Positions 26,432 through 34,872 of a stretch of DNA of 64,000 nucleotides are shown piece after piece. Below the pieces are notes generated by a model. It ran no database searches. It was not told the origin of the DNA and was given only the letters and a program-made list of their open reading frames with translations. The stretch comes from JBCBDX01 sp039822005 (GTDB lineage: Bacteria > Pseudomonadota > Alphaproteobacteria > Rhizobiales > Rhizobiaceae). The position numbers and the translations under genes are program-made. How positions within the stretch are numbered: position 1 is the stretch's first letter; every line of letters starts with the position of its first letter. The DNA is taken from assembly GCA_039822005.1 (NCBI GenBank), contig JBCBMZ010000006.1, positions 62,001 through 126,000 on the forward strand, read 5' to 3'.

Positions 26432-26438
26432 AGGCGCC

Positions 26439-27218
26439 ATGGATGTAATTTTTAAAGCACTCAGCGATGAGACCCGGCGCAGCCTTCTCGACATGCTTCA
26501 CAAGCGCGATGGGCAGACTTTGACGGAGCTTGAGGAAAAGCTTGGGATGACCCGTTTCGGGGTCATGAAGCATCTCAAGGTTTTGGAAGAAGCATCCTTG
26601 GTGGTCACGCGGCGATCCGGACGCTTCAAGTACCACTACCTCAATGCGGTTCCGATCCAGCAGGTCATCGACCGGTGGATCGAGCCGCTTATACAGAAAC
26701 CGATGGCCCGGGCGGCCCTCGATCTGAAGGCAAAACTTGAAGGACCCGAACACATGTACGCCATGACTGTAGACGACACCAAACCTGATTTCGTTCTTGA
26801 GACTTATATCAATACAACTGTTGAAAAGCTTTGGGCGGCCCTGACCAGCGGGGAACACACCAAGAATTATCATTTTGCTGCTGCAGAAGTGAAAACCGAT
26901 CTGAAAAAGGGCGGACGCTTCGACCACATTCTGCCCGATGGTTCGGTGATGCTTGGGGGTGAAATTCTGGACATTGACCCTCCCAAACGGCTCGATATCA
27001 CCTTTGAACCGGGCTGGATGGGCCCCGATACCAAAGCCTCGCGCTGTGTCTATGAAATTGAAGCCGAAGGCGATCATTGCAAGCTTACCGTTTTGCACCA
27101 TGCGCTGCCTGAAGAGCAGGAAGGCGTCCGCGATGGCTGGGCGCGGGTTATTTCGGCTCTGAAGACTTATCTTGAGACTGATCAACCCACCATTTTTGCG
27201 GCCAATAGTGAGGGTTGA
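26439..27218 (+). CDS. ArsR-type HTH fused to SRPBCC (AHSA1-like) domain
   Basis: A 259-residue fusion. Residues 1-90 form an ArsR-type winged helix (IFKALSDETRRSLLDML, then TRFGVMKHLKVLEEASLVV, wing RRSGRFKYHYL). Residues about 115-255 form a SRPBCC ligand-binding domain of the AHSA1 type (ETYINTTVEKLWAALTSGEH, then GRFDHILPDGSVMLGGEIL). Such proteins are thought to sense a small hydrophobic ligand and may autoregulate. It lacks the metal-binding cysteines of classical ArsR proteins. A MAPEG protein starts 3 bases after its stop, so the pair is an operon. The start codon lies right after the promoter and has no SD. Confidence 0.88.
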   Translation: MDVIFKALSDETRRSLLDMLHKRDGQTLTELEEKLGMTRFGVMKHLKVLEEASLVVTRRSGRFKYHYLNAVPIQQVIDRWIEPLIQKPMARAALDLKAKLEGPEHMYAMTVDDTKPDFVLETYINTTVEKLWAALTSGEHTKNYHFAAAEVKTDLKKGGRFDHILPDGSVMLGGEILDIDPPKRLDITFEPGWMGPDTKASRCVYEIEAEGDHCKLTVLHHALPEEQEGVRDGWARVISALKTYLETDQPTIFAANSEG

Positions 27219-27221
27219 GCC

Positions 27222-27626
27222 ATGACTACTGAGCTCTTTCACCTCACACTCACATCGCTTCTGCTGGCCACGCTCTGGGTGCCGTACATCATCGGTGTGA
27301 ACATGAACTCTACGCCGGAAGTTACCGACTTTACCCAGCCGACGGACAAATCGGGTCTTCCAAAATGGGTGCGCCGTGCGGACAGGGCGCATGTCAATCT
27401 GGTTGAGCAGTACGCGCCTTACGCCGTGCTCATCGTCCTGCTTCACATTACAGGCGTGTCCAACGCTTGGACGGTCGGTGCCGCCGCTGCGTTCTTCTAT
27501 CTAAGGGTGGCGCACGCGGCGGGTATGATTACGGCCATGGCCCGCTATCCGGTTCGGCCGATTATCTTTGCGGCTGCTTGGACATGCATCGTCATTTTGG
27601 GCTGGCAATTGATCGCGAACGGCTAG
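27222..27626 (+). CDS. MAPEG family membrane protein
   Basis: A 134-residue membrane protein with about four helices. It shows the MAPEG pattern: LLATLWVPYIIGVNM at the N-terminus, RADRAHVNLVEQYAPYAVLIVLLH in the middle, and FFYLRVAHAAGMITAMARYPVRPIIFAAAW near the end. MAPEG members include glutathione-dependent enzymes, but bacterial ones are often uncharacterised. It is expressed with the ArsR-SRPBCC regulator (3-base gap). Its TAG stop overlaps, through CTAG, the stop of the convergent thioredoxin-like gene. Confidence 0.87.
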   Translation: MTTELFHLTLTSLLLATLWVPYIIGVNMNSTPEVTDFTQPTDKSGLPKWVRRADRAHVNLVEQYAPYAVLIVLLHITGVSNAWTVGAAAAFFYLRVAHAAGMITAMARYPVRPIIFAAAWTCIVILGWQLIANG

Positions 27627-28297
27627 GCGGATTTCGATGCGGCGATGGCGGCATCGATCATCGCAAAGGCATCCGGGCTCGCCCATTGGGCGGGTCCGTT
27701 CATATTGGCGATCACCCGGTTCTGCGGGTCGATAAGTAGTGTTACTGGCAGGCCGAATGCGAGCCCTTGCTTTTTCAACTCGGTGAAAACGCCGATCGAC
27801 GGATCATGGTAAAAGGGCAGCGTTGTCAGGCCAATCTCCCCGTAAAAATTACGGGGATTTTCCGGGCCGCCACCGTCAACCGAGATGGCGACCACGCCAA
27901 AATCATCACCGCCCCGCTCGGTCTGCAATTGTTCCAGATAAGGCATTTCTTCACGACAGGGCGCGCACCAAGTGGCCCAAAGGTTCACCAAGCGGACCTT
28001 TTCGCCGGTATCGGCCATGGTAATCGGTGCCCCGTCATCATTATTAAAGGTCAGCGCGCTCAAATTCTCGCTGGGATTGCGGATGGCCATGGCAGCCACG
28101 TCACCTTGAATGGCAGGTTCCACTGCCGCTTTAATCGCGTCAAGCCTGGCATCATTTCCCGCCTGCCCATTGCCAGAACCATCGGAGCAACCGTATACGC
28201 CCCATGCGGTCGCGCTCAGCACTGCGGTCAAACCGCCGGTGCGCACCAAGAGTGAGCGACGGGACAATTTTCCAGATATCGGGCTTTGCTTTGCCAT
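27623..28297 (-). CDS. tlpA: TlpA-like thiol:disulfide oxidoreductase, exported
   Basis: A 224-residue thioredoxin-fold protein. The N-terminus has a twin-arginine-like SRRSLLVRTGG followed by a hydrophobic run and the lipobox-like VYGC, so it may be a Tat-dependent lipoprotein. The redox site is LWATWCAPCREEMPYL near residue 110. Rhizobial TlpA proteins reduce cytochrome oxidase or the copper chaperone, so a cytochrome-c-oxidase role is plausible. The SD is GGAAGAAGTC. Its ATG overlaps the argH ATG inside CATG (head to head), so the two 5' ends run through each other's coding region. Confidence 0.85.
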   Translation of the reverse strand: MAKQSPISGKLSRRSLLVRTGGLTAVLSATAWGVYGCSDGSGNGQAGNDARLDAIKAAVEPAIQGDVAAMAIRNPSENLSALTFNNDDGAPITMADTGEKVRLVNLWATWCAPCREEMPYLEQLQTERGGDDFGVVAISVDGGGPENPRNFYGEIGLTTLPFYHDPSIGVFTELKKQGLAFGLPVTLLIDPQNRVIANMNGPAQWASPDAFAMIDAAIAASKSA

Positions 28298-29711
28298 GAC
28301 TTCTTCCAATAAAACAGACGGTCAAAATTCCAACCAGATGTGGGGTGGGCGTTTTGCCTCGGGCCCTGCCGCGATCATGGAGGAGATCAACGCCTCCATC
28401 GGCTTTGATCAGTTGCTCTACGAACAGGACATCCAAGGTTCAATCGCTCACGCTAACATGTTGGCTGCCTGTGGCATAATTTCCAGTCAAGATCGCGATG
28501 AAATCATTCACGGGTTGAACACAATCAAGTCAGAGATTGAAGACGGCAAGTTCCCGTTCTCCCGTGCCTTGGAAGACATTCACATGAATATTGAGGCGCG
28601 TTTGCGCGAGTTGGTCGGTGACGCTGCCGGTCGACTTCATACCGCCCGCTCCCGCAATGATCAGGTGGCGCTCGATTTTCGACTGTGGGTGCGCGACGAG
28701 ACCAAGAAGACGTGCGCCGCCTTAAAAAGGCTAATTGCTGTGTTTGTGGACCGTGCCGAGGAACATGTTTCTACGGTCATGCCGGGATTTACCCATCTTC
28801 AAACAGCGCAACCGGTAACCTTTGGGCATCACATGCTTGCTTATGCGGAGATGGCGGTGCGTGACTTGTCCCGTTTTTCCGACAATCTGGCGCGCATGGA
28901 TGAATCGCCGCTTGGTGCCGCGGCGCTTGCTGGCACGGGTTTCCCGATCGACCGGCACATGACCGCCGGGGCGCTCGGTTTTTCAAGCCCGACACGAAAT
29001 TCAATTGATTCTGTTTCCGATCGTGATTTTGCGCTCGATTTTCTGTCATCGGCCGCCATTTGTGCGACCCATTTGTCCCGATTGGCTGAGGAAATTGTCA
29101 TCTGGTCGACGCCGCAGTTTGGATTTGTGACGCTCTCGGATTCATTTTCGACTGGTTCGTCCATCATGCCGCAAAAGAAAAATCCCGATGCCGCTGAACT
29201 GGTCCGCGCGAAAACCGGGCGCATCAATGGATCAATGTTGGCGCTTCTGACCGTCATGAAAGGTCTGCCGCTGACCTATTCAAAGGACATGCAGGAAGAC
29301 AAGGAGCAGGTTTTTGATGCAGCCAAATCGCTTGAACTGGCTATTGCCGCGATGACGGGCATGGTTGCGGATATGAATGTTAACGCCAAAGCAATGGCGA
29401 AGGCGGCCGGCTCCGGTTATTCCACTGCCACCGATCTTGCCGATTGGCTGGTGCGGGAGGCGGGTATCCCGTTTCGAGATGCCCACCATGTCACCGGTCG
29501 CGCGGTAGCGTTGGCGTCAGAACGGGGCGTCGGGCTTGAAAAATTGCCGCTAGCCGATCTAAAAGCCATCCATGGTGATATAACCGAAGCCATCTACGGC
29601 GTTTTGACCCCTAAAAAATCGGCGGCGAGCCGAACCAGCTTTGGTGGCACGGCACCATCGGAGGTGCGCAAACAGGTTCGGTCTTGGCGCGAACGTTTGG
29701 CAAAGCTTTGA
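28296..29711 (+). CDS. argH: Argininosuccinate lyase
   Basis: A 471-residue enzyme that cleaves argininosuccinate to arginine and fumarate, the last step of arginine synthesis. The N-terminal MWGGRFASGPAAIMEEINASI is the family sequence, followed by HTARSRNDQVALDFRLW and the fumarase/lyase signature GSSIMPQKKNPDAAELVR near residue 290. The start was fixed on the ATG that gives the normal alphaproteobacterial N-terminus. It lies inside the CATG that also starts the divergent thioredoxin gene, so no intergenic promoter exists. Downstream are an LptM-like lipoprotein and lysA. Confidence 0.96.
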   Translation: MTSSNKTDGQNSNQMWGGRFASGPAAIMEEINASIGFDQLLYEQDIQGSIAHANMLAACGIISSQDRDEIIHGLNTIKSEIEDGKFPFSRALEDIHMNIEARLRELVGDAAGRLHTARSRNDQVALDFRLWVRDETKKTCAALKRLIAVFVDRAEEHVSTVMPGFTHLQTAQPVTFGHHMLAYAEMAVRDLSRFSDNLARMDESPLGAAALAGTGFPIDRHMTAGALGFSSPTRNSIDSVSDRDFALDFLSSAAICATHLSRLAEEIVIWSTPQFGFVTLSDSFSTGSSIMPQKKNPDAAELVRAKTGRINGSMLALLTVMKGLPLTYSKDMQEDKEQVFDAAKSLELAIAAMTGMVADMNVNAKAMAKAAGSGYSTATDLADWLVREAGIPFRDAHHVTGRAVALASERGVGLEKLPLADLKAIHGDITEAIYGVLTPKKSAASRTSFGGTAPSEVRKQVRSWRERLAKL

Positions 29712-29771
29712 CTTGAACCTTTTGCGCTGATGGCGCAGAGACAAAGTAGTTCGAAATCTGGAGAGCTTCCA

Positions 29772-29960
29772 ATGCCTTTTGGAAACGGCGTTCGTTGGAT
29801 TGTAGCCCTACTTATGATCGGGATCGTAGCAGCTTGCGGGCGTGCTGGTCCCTTGGAACCGCCACCTGGTTCGGCCACGGCGCCAGCTGAAGATGGGCAG
29901 GGCGCAGTGCAAGAAGCGCCCAAGGAAGACAAACCGTTTGTCCTCGATGGCCTCCTTTAA
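29772..29960 (+). CDS. lptM: Small lipoprotein, LptM/YifL-like
   Basis: A 62-residue lipoprotein: MPFGNGVRWIVALLMIGIVAAC signal and lipobox, then CGRAGPLEPPPG, the conserved LptM sequence (a Cys followed by Gly, x, x, Gly-Pro-Leu, then Pro-rich). LptM assists maturation of the LptD/E lipopolysaccharide translocon in Enterobacteria. The SD is GGAGAG six bases before the ATG. It lies between argH and lysA, a conserved arrangement in Hyphomicrobiales. Confidence 0.72.
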   Translation: MPFGNGVRWIVALLMIGIVAACGRAGPLEPPPGSATAPAEDGQGAVQEAPKEDKPFVLDGLL

Positions 29961-29979
29961 ACCTAGCCGGGCCTGATCA

Positions 29980-31245
29980 TTGAACCATTTTGAGTACAAA
30001 GACGGCGTGCTCCACGCTGAAGATGTTTCCGTGCCACGCATTGCCGAGGCGGTCGGAACCCCATTTTATTGCTATTCCACGGCCACCTTGAGCCGTCACT
30101 TCAACGTCTTTGCCGATGCTTTTTCCGACATTGACGCTCTGGTTTGCTACGCCATGAAGGCCAACTCCAATCAGGCGGTCTTGAAAACCCTGGCGCAACT
30201 GGGTTCAGGCGCCGATGTTGTTTCGGAAGGTGAATTGCGCCGTGCGCTTGCAGCGGGCATTCCGGCAGAAAAAATAATGTTCTCCGGCGTTGGTAAGACA
30301 GCGGACGAAATCGACTTTGCGCTGTCTGTTGGTATTCACTGTTTCAACGTTGAAAGTGAACCGGAACTCGAAATGCTATCGGCACGGGCAGCTGCTGCCG
30401 GTGTGGAAGCTCCGGTTTCTGTGCGGATCAACCCGGACGTTGATGCCAAGACACATGCGAAGATTTCGACCGGCAAAAAAGAAGACAAGTTTGGTATTTC
30501 GTGGATGCGGGCCCGCAATGTCTATGCGCGGGTCGCCGAGCTTCCCAATGTCCGGGCAACCGGTATTGATATGCATATTGGCTCGCAGATTACGCAATTG
30601 CAGCCTTTCGACGAGGCTTTTTCTCTCCTCAAAGAACTAGTCGATATGTTGCGGGCCGATGGCCATACCATTGATCATGTCGATCTTGGCGGTGGTTTGG
30701 GCATTCCTTATCGGCAGGATAACGCACCGCCGCCTTTACCCGATGCGTATGCTGAAATCGTCAAGAAGCATGTCAAACCACTTGGATTGAGAGTAATCTT
30801 TGAGCCGGGTCGATTGATCGCGGGCAATGCAGGCATTTTTGTCACCAAGGTCATTTACGCAAAAGCGGTGGAAGAGAAAACTTTCTTGATCGTGGATGGG
30901 GCGATGAACGACCTGATCAGGCCGACGCTCTACGATGCCTGGCATGACATCGTTCCGGTCATTGAGCCGCCCGCGAACCAAAACCGGGTGACGGCTGATG
31001 TCGTGGGACCTGTTTGCGAGTCGGGCGACTTTTTGGCGCAAGATCGCGATTTGCCAACGGTCGAACAAGGCCAGTTGCTCGCGGTGGGTACAGCAGGCGC
31101 TTACGGGGCGGTGCAATCCGGCACCTACAATAGCCGCCTTTTGGTGCCGGAAATCATGGTGAATGGCGATCAATTCCATGTGGTTAGACCGAGGCCGACC
31201 TATGATGACCTTCTGTCGCTCGATAGCCTGCCTTCGTGGCTTTAG
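29980..31245 (+). CDS. lysA: Diaminopimelate decarboxylase
   Basis: A 421-residue PLP enzyme producing L-lysine from meso-diaminopimelate. The PLP Lys is in VCYAMKANSNQAVLKTL (about residue 58). Other motifs are VSEGELRRALAAG, KISTGKKEDKFGIS, DMHIGSQI, DLGGGLGIPY, and EPGRLIAGNAG. The second active-site motif VGPVCESGDFLA is near residue 347. The TTG start gives the rhizobial N-terminus NHFEYKDGVLHAED. The preceding lipoprotein gene ends 19 bases upstream, so co-expression with argH is likely. Confidence 0.95.
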   Translation: MNHFEYKDGVLHAEDVSVPRIAEAVGTPFYCYSTATLSRHFNVFADAFSDIDALVCYAMKANSNQAVLKTLAQLGSGADVVSEGELRRALAAGIPAEKIMFSGVGKTADEIDFALSVGIHCFNVESEPELEMLSARAAAAGVEAPVSVRINPDVDAKTHAKISTGKKEDKFGISWMRARNVYARVAELPNVRATGIDMHIGSQITQLQPFDEAFSLLKELVDMLRADGHTIDHVDLGGGLGIPYRQDNAPPPLPDAYAEIVKKHVKPLGLRVIFEPGRLIAGNAGIFVTKVIYAKAVEEKTFLIVDGAMNDLIRPTLYDAWHDIVPVIEPPANQNRVTADVVGPVCESGDFLAQDRDLPTVEQGQLLAVGTAGAYGAVQSGTYNSRLLVPEIMVNGDQFHVVRPRPTYDDLLSLDSLPSWL

Positions 31246-31345
31246 TTAGGGCCAGAGCGTCGAATACCACTTTATGACGCAATGTTGAGTTTTTTCAGGC
31301 AAGAACTGCCTCGCCATTGCCGTGTTTGGTGCTATCTTGGCATTT

Positions 31346-33952
31346 ATGGAAAATCGCAACAAAGTCACCAATGTCTCCGGCCTCAAGCAACCGCGACTGT
31401 GGACCCGCGTAGCCATCATGGCAGAGGCATTGGTTCCCCGGCTGATGCCTTTGATCATTGTTTTGGCACTCTTCGCTATCGCATCGTGGATTGGCTGGTT
31501 TAGGCTCATTCCGGACTGGGCGCGTGTATTAAGCCTTGGCATCTTTGTTCTGGCTGGCCTTGGCTCGCTTGCCTTTTTGCGCGGTCTGGCGGTTCCGAGC
31601 AATCCCGAAGTTGATGCGCGTATAGAACGCGAAAATGAACTGCTGCACCGGCCCATCACCGTTCAGGGTGATGATTTGGCCGATGACCGCGACCCAATGG
31701 CCCGCGCACTGTGGCAACTGCACCAAAGACGGATGGCTGATCGTATCGGCGGGGTGGCTGCCTCAAAACCGCAAACCGATTTGCCAAAGCGCGATCCATT
31801 TGCGCTGCGCAGCCTCGTCGCGCTCGGGTTGGCTACAGCCTTCGCGTTTTCGTTTGCGCCGAGCGGCGGTCAATTGGTCGATGCATTTCGTTCGCATGTT
31901 GTCGTTGAAGTGCCCGAAGTGCGCATCGACGCCTGGATTACGCCACCACCCTATACCGGAATCGCGCCTATCTTCCTGACAGCCGGGCTGAATACCGAGC
32001 GCCGGGACTTTACGGTTCCTGAGGGCAGTGTGGTCAAAGTTCGGGTCGCGGGCGGGACGGGTGACGAGAATGTTTTCTTCCCATCAGGTGATCAACCGGT
32101 TGAGCCATCGGTGATCGAGGCGCGGCAAACGGCAGATACAGCGCCACGTAGTTTCGAGATGCGGATCGTTGGCGATTCAAGTTTGACAATCACAACGTCA
32201 GATGGGGATCGCGTTTGGGACATCACCATGATCGCCGATGACGCGCCCTCGATCCGGTTTGCCGATGAAAACCCGGTTGAAAGGGCTGTCAATGGGGCGC
32301 TGACGTTGCGCTATCTCGTGACCGACGACTATCGGGTCAAGTCGGCACGTGGTGTGGTGGAACTGCTCGATCAGGCGGCAGGTGAAAAGGATCCGCTGCC
32401 ACTTTACGACGCTCCAGAGTTGCCGTTGGTGATGCCGCGTCGCAGCGCCGAAGACGGTTCGGCTTCCACTACCCGAGACCTGGCTTCACACCCGTGGGCC
32501 GGTGCCCGGGTGATGTTGACGCTGGAGGCGGTTGACGATCTGGATAATATGGGTCGGAGCGCCAGCGTGGAGATTCAACTACCGGGCCGTCCGTTTGCCA
32601 ATTCGTTGGCCCGTGCGATCATTGAGCAACGCCGGACACTTGCGATGAATGCGCATGAGAAGCGGGCCATACTCGATACATTCGATACGCTGATGCTGTA
32701 TCCCGACGAAACCATTGATAATGCGACACATTTTCTCGGTCTGCAAACGATCACAACCCGCCTTGACATGGCACGCGACGAGGAGCAACTGCGCAGCGTT
32801 GTCGATTATATGTGGGAAGTTGCCCGTCAGATCGAAGATGGCAATCTTTCGGCTGCCGAACGTCGGCTTCAACAGGCGCAACAAGCGCTGCGTGAGGCTC
32901 TCGAACGTGGCGCCTCGGAAGAAGAGATCGCAAGCCTGATGGATGAGCTGCGTGATGCGATGCAAGAGTTTTTGCGGGAGTTTGCGCAGCGTGCGATGCA
33001 AGACCCCGATTTTGCGCAGCAACAGTCACCGCAGACCCAAGATGGCCAGACACTGGATCAGCAGACACTCGATGAGATGTTGAACCGGATGGAAGAGCTG
33101 GCGCAACAAGGCGCGCGCGAGCAGGCCATGCAAATGCTCGACCAGCTACAGAATATGATGAACAATCTGCAGATGGCCCAGCCAAATCAGGGTCAGCAGG
33201 GCCAACAGGGCCAAAGTCAGGCTCAGCAGCAGATGAATGAGCTCGGTGAAATTTTGCGCGAACAACAACGATTGATGGACGAAACCTTCCGGCAAAACCG
33301 GCGCGGGCAGGAAGGCCAGCAAGGTCAGCAAGGGCAACAGGGCCAGCAAGGGCAGCAAGGGCAGCAGGGTCAGCAAGGCCAGCAAGGGCAGCAGGGTCAG
33401 CAAGGCCAGCAAGGGCAACAGGGCCAGAACGGTCAGCAACCGGGTCAAGGCCAGGGTGGAGGATTGCAGGGGTTGGCGCCAGGTCAACAAGCCCTTCAAC
33501 AGCGGCTGGACGAGTTCCTTGAGGGCCTGCGCGGGATGGGTATCGATCCTGGCGAAGCTTTTGGTGATGCCGGCGACGCCATGGGTGATGCTGGAGAGGC
33601 CCTTCAAGATAGTGCCGGTGATCAGGCGCTCGGCAATCAGGGCGATGCGATGGAAGCGCTACGTGAAGGTGCCGATGGCATGATGCAGCAAATGCAACAA
33701 CAGGCGCAGCGCGGTCAGGGGAACCAAGGTCAGGCTACGCCCGGAGGGCAACGAAACGCACAGGATATGGATCCGCTGGGTCGTCCGCAGCGTTCTTCCG
33801 GTCCGGATTTCGGCGACAGCGTTACCGTGCCCGATGAAATTGAGGCGCAGCGCGCCCGAGAAATTCTCGATGCCATTCGAGAAAGACTTGGAAACGCGCT
33901 CTCTCCGCAATTGGAAAAAGAGTATTTGGAGCGCTTGCTGGAGCTTCGCTAG
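31346..33952 (+). CDS. TIGR02302/DUF4175 family envelope protein with Gly-Gln repeats
   Basis: An 868-residue alphaproteobacterial protein of unknown function. It starts with two membrane helices near the N-terminus (MPLIIVLALFAIASWIGWF, then ARVLSLGIFVLAGLG) and has a third near residue 165. The long remaining part would be periplasmic, with beta-rich segments (residues about 190-410) and helical segments (about 420-620). A Gln/Gly-rich low-complexity tract (residues about 613-710) includes about 11 QQG or GQQ units made by tandem DNA repeats, followed by a short helical tail. The ATG has a weak SD; a GTG lies 8 codons earlier. Its TAG stop shares a CTAG with the stop of the CpdR-like gene. 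Confidence 0.83.
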   Translation: MENRNKVTNVSGLKQPRLWTRVAIMAEALVPRLMPLIIVLALFAIASWIGWFRLIPDWARVLSLGIFVLAGLGSLAFLRGLAVPSNPEVDARIERENELLHRPITVQGDDLADDRDPMARALWQLHQRRMADRIGGVAASKPQTDLPKRDPFALRSLVALGLATAFAFSFAPSGGQLVDAFRSHVVVEVPEVRIDAWITPPPYTGIAPIFLTAGLNTERRDFTVPEGSVVKVRVAGGTGDENVFFPSGDQPVEPSVIEARQTADTAPRSFEMRIVGDSSLTITTSDGDRVWDITMIADDAPSIRFADENPVERAVNGALTLRYLVTDDYRVKSARGVVELLDQAAGEKDPLPLYDAPELPLVMPRRSAEDGSASTTRDLASHPWAGARVMLTLEAVDDLDNMGRSASVEIQLPGRPFANSLARAIIEQRRTLAMNAHEKRAILDTFDTLMLYPDETIDNATHFLGLQTITTRLDMARDEEQLRSVVDYMWEVARQIEDGNLSAAERRLQQAQQALREALERGASEEEIASLMDELRDAMQEFLREFAQRAMQDPDFAQQQSPQTQDGQTLDQQTLDEMLNRMEELAQQGAREQAMQMLDQLQNMMNNLQMAQPNQGQQGQQGQSQAQQQMNELGEILREQQRLMDETFRQNRRGQEGQQGQQGQQGQQGQQGQQGQQGQQGQQGQQGQQGQQGQNGQQPGQGQGGGLQGLAPGQQALQQRLDEFLEGLRGMGIDPGEAFGDAGDAMGDAGEALQDSAGDQALGNQGDAMEALREGADGMMQQMQQQAQRGQGNQGQATPGGQRNAQDMDPLGRPQRSSGPDFGDSVTVPDEIEAQRAREILDAIRERLGNALSPQLEKEYLERLLELR
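33359..33412 (+). repeat. Two exact tandem copies of a 27-bp Gly-Gln coding repeat
   Basis: GGGCAGCAGGGTCAGCAAGG and the next 7 bases form a 27-bp unit (33359-33385) repeated exactly at 33386-33412, with imperfect copies of the GGNCAGCAA 9-mer on both sides (about 33310-33430). It expands the QGQ tract of the TIGR02302 protein in whole codons, as expected for slippage. Confidence 0.85.
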
Positions 33953-34314
33953 GCCGCCAACGCCTCTCTCACAGCGCCCCTTATATCCACCAGTGTAAAG
34001 GGTTTGGACACGACGTCGATGATGATCTTGGAAAGATCAGCAGCGCGTTCACGTTGTTCCGCATAGCCCGTCATCAAAAGGATGCGGATTTCAGGAAAGT
34101 CTTTCACGGCGGATTTGGCCATCTCGATGCCATCCATGGCAGGCATGCGAATGTCTGACAGGACAAGATCAAACTGGCCATCCGCTTCAATGAGCGTTTC
34201 CAAAGCGCTGTCGCCATCATCGGCAGTCTCGATATTGTGCCCATCAAGCGTCAACGCGCGGGCGGTAAAGGTGCGCACTGACGGATCATCATCAACAACC
34301 AGAATACGTGCCAT
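33949..34314 (-). CDS. cpdR: Single-domain response regulator, CpdR-like
   Basis: A 121-residue receiver domain with no output domain: phosphoacceptor Asp at about 52 (VLSDIRMPAMDG), the acidic pocket VDDDPS, Thr in LLMTGYAEQRE and Lys in VSKPFTL. CpdR in Caulobacter is a ClpXP adaptor controlled by phosphorylation and drives turnover of CtrA and other cell-cycle proteins. Here the tail FTLVDIRGAVREALAA fits CpdR better than DivK, but another single-domain regulator cannot be excluded. It starts 2 bases after hpt on the same strand, so the two are probably co-transcribed. Confidence 0.7.
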   Translation of the reverse strand: MARILVVDDDPSVRTFTARALTLDGHNIETADDGDSALETLIEADGQFDLVLSDIRMPAMDGIEMAKSAVKDFPEIRILLMTGYAEQRERAADLSKIIIDVVSKPFTLVDIRGAVREALAA

Positions 34315-34316
34315 GT

Positions 34317-34865
34317 TCAGGCATCTCCTTTGACAACGCCAACGAAGGGCAACTCCCGAAACGCATGCGCGACGTCCATACCATAACCGACGACAAAATG
34401 GTCTGGGCATTCAAAGCCGACAAAGTCTGCATCCAATGGCGTTTCGGCCTGACGGCGTACGCGTTTATCAAGCAACACCGCGATGCCGACGGAGCGCGCG
34501 CCGCGCTCGAGCATCATCTTTTTGGCGTGGGTCAGGGTACGGCCTGACTCCAAAATGTCATCAATTAACAACACATCGCGACCTTTGACATCGGAATCGA
34601 TGTCCCGCAGGAGTTGGACTTTGCCCGGTTCGGTCCCCTTGCCGTAGGTGGATAGCATCAGGAACTCCACGCCCGGCTCCATGCCCACATCGTGCAGTGC
34701 GCGGATCAAGTCCGCGGCAAAAATGAACGACCCTTTCAGCACCGAAATGACCAGGAGATCATGGTAATCGCGGCTGGCAATTTCCTTGGCCAGCTCAAGG
34801 TTGCGGCGTGCGATCTGCGAACCGGAATAAAGGACTTCAATGTCCTTGTTTCGGACAATGGGCAT
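34317..34865 (-). CDS. hpt: Hypoxanthine phosphoribosyltransferase
   Basis: A 182-residue purine salvage enzyme that transfers the phosphoribosyl group from PRPP to hypoxanthine or guanine. Motifs are LLVISVLKGSFIFAADLIR (the Lys-Gly-Ser loop), VEFLMLSTYGKGTE, and the PRPP loop VLLIDDILESGRTL; the C-terminal FECPDHFVVGYGMD holds the purine-binding Val and Asp. It is followed by a CpdR-like regulator with a 2-base gap and preceded by a small membrane protein; length is normal. Confidence 0.94.
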   Translation of the reverse strand: MPIVRNKDIEVLYSGSQIARRNLELAKEIASRDYHDLLVISVLKGSFIFAADLIRALHDVGMEPGVEFLMLSTYGKGTEPGKVQLLRDIDSDVKGRDVLLIDDILESGRTLTHAKKMMLERGARSVGIAVLLDKRVRRQAETPLDADFVGFECPDHFVVGYGMDVAHAFRELPFVGVVKGDA

Positions 34866-34872
34866 GTGAAGC

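Larger units (their letters stand above)
25789..26438. other. 650-bp region without a supported gene, rich in GANTC sites and repeats
   Basis: No ORF here looks coding: the longest (79 codons) has an atypical composition and no SD. The stretch is AT-rich with several unusual elements. Ten GANTC sites (the CcrM methylase target) lie in 25955-26332, against about 1.5 expected by chance. A 34-bp direct repeat (25950-25983 and 26221-26254, 28 of 34 identical) begins two blocks that also share TGATTCACG and CTCATAC in the same order. A 16-bp palindrome at 25984-25999 is parS-like. TTAA-ACTTCG-TTAA (about 26202-26215) resembles a CtrA box with one base less spacing. It may be a cell-cycle-linked regulatory region. 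Confidence 0.7.
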
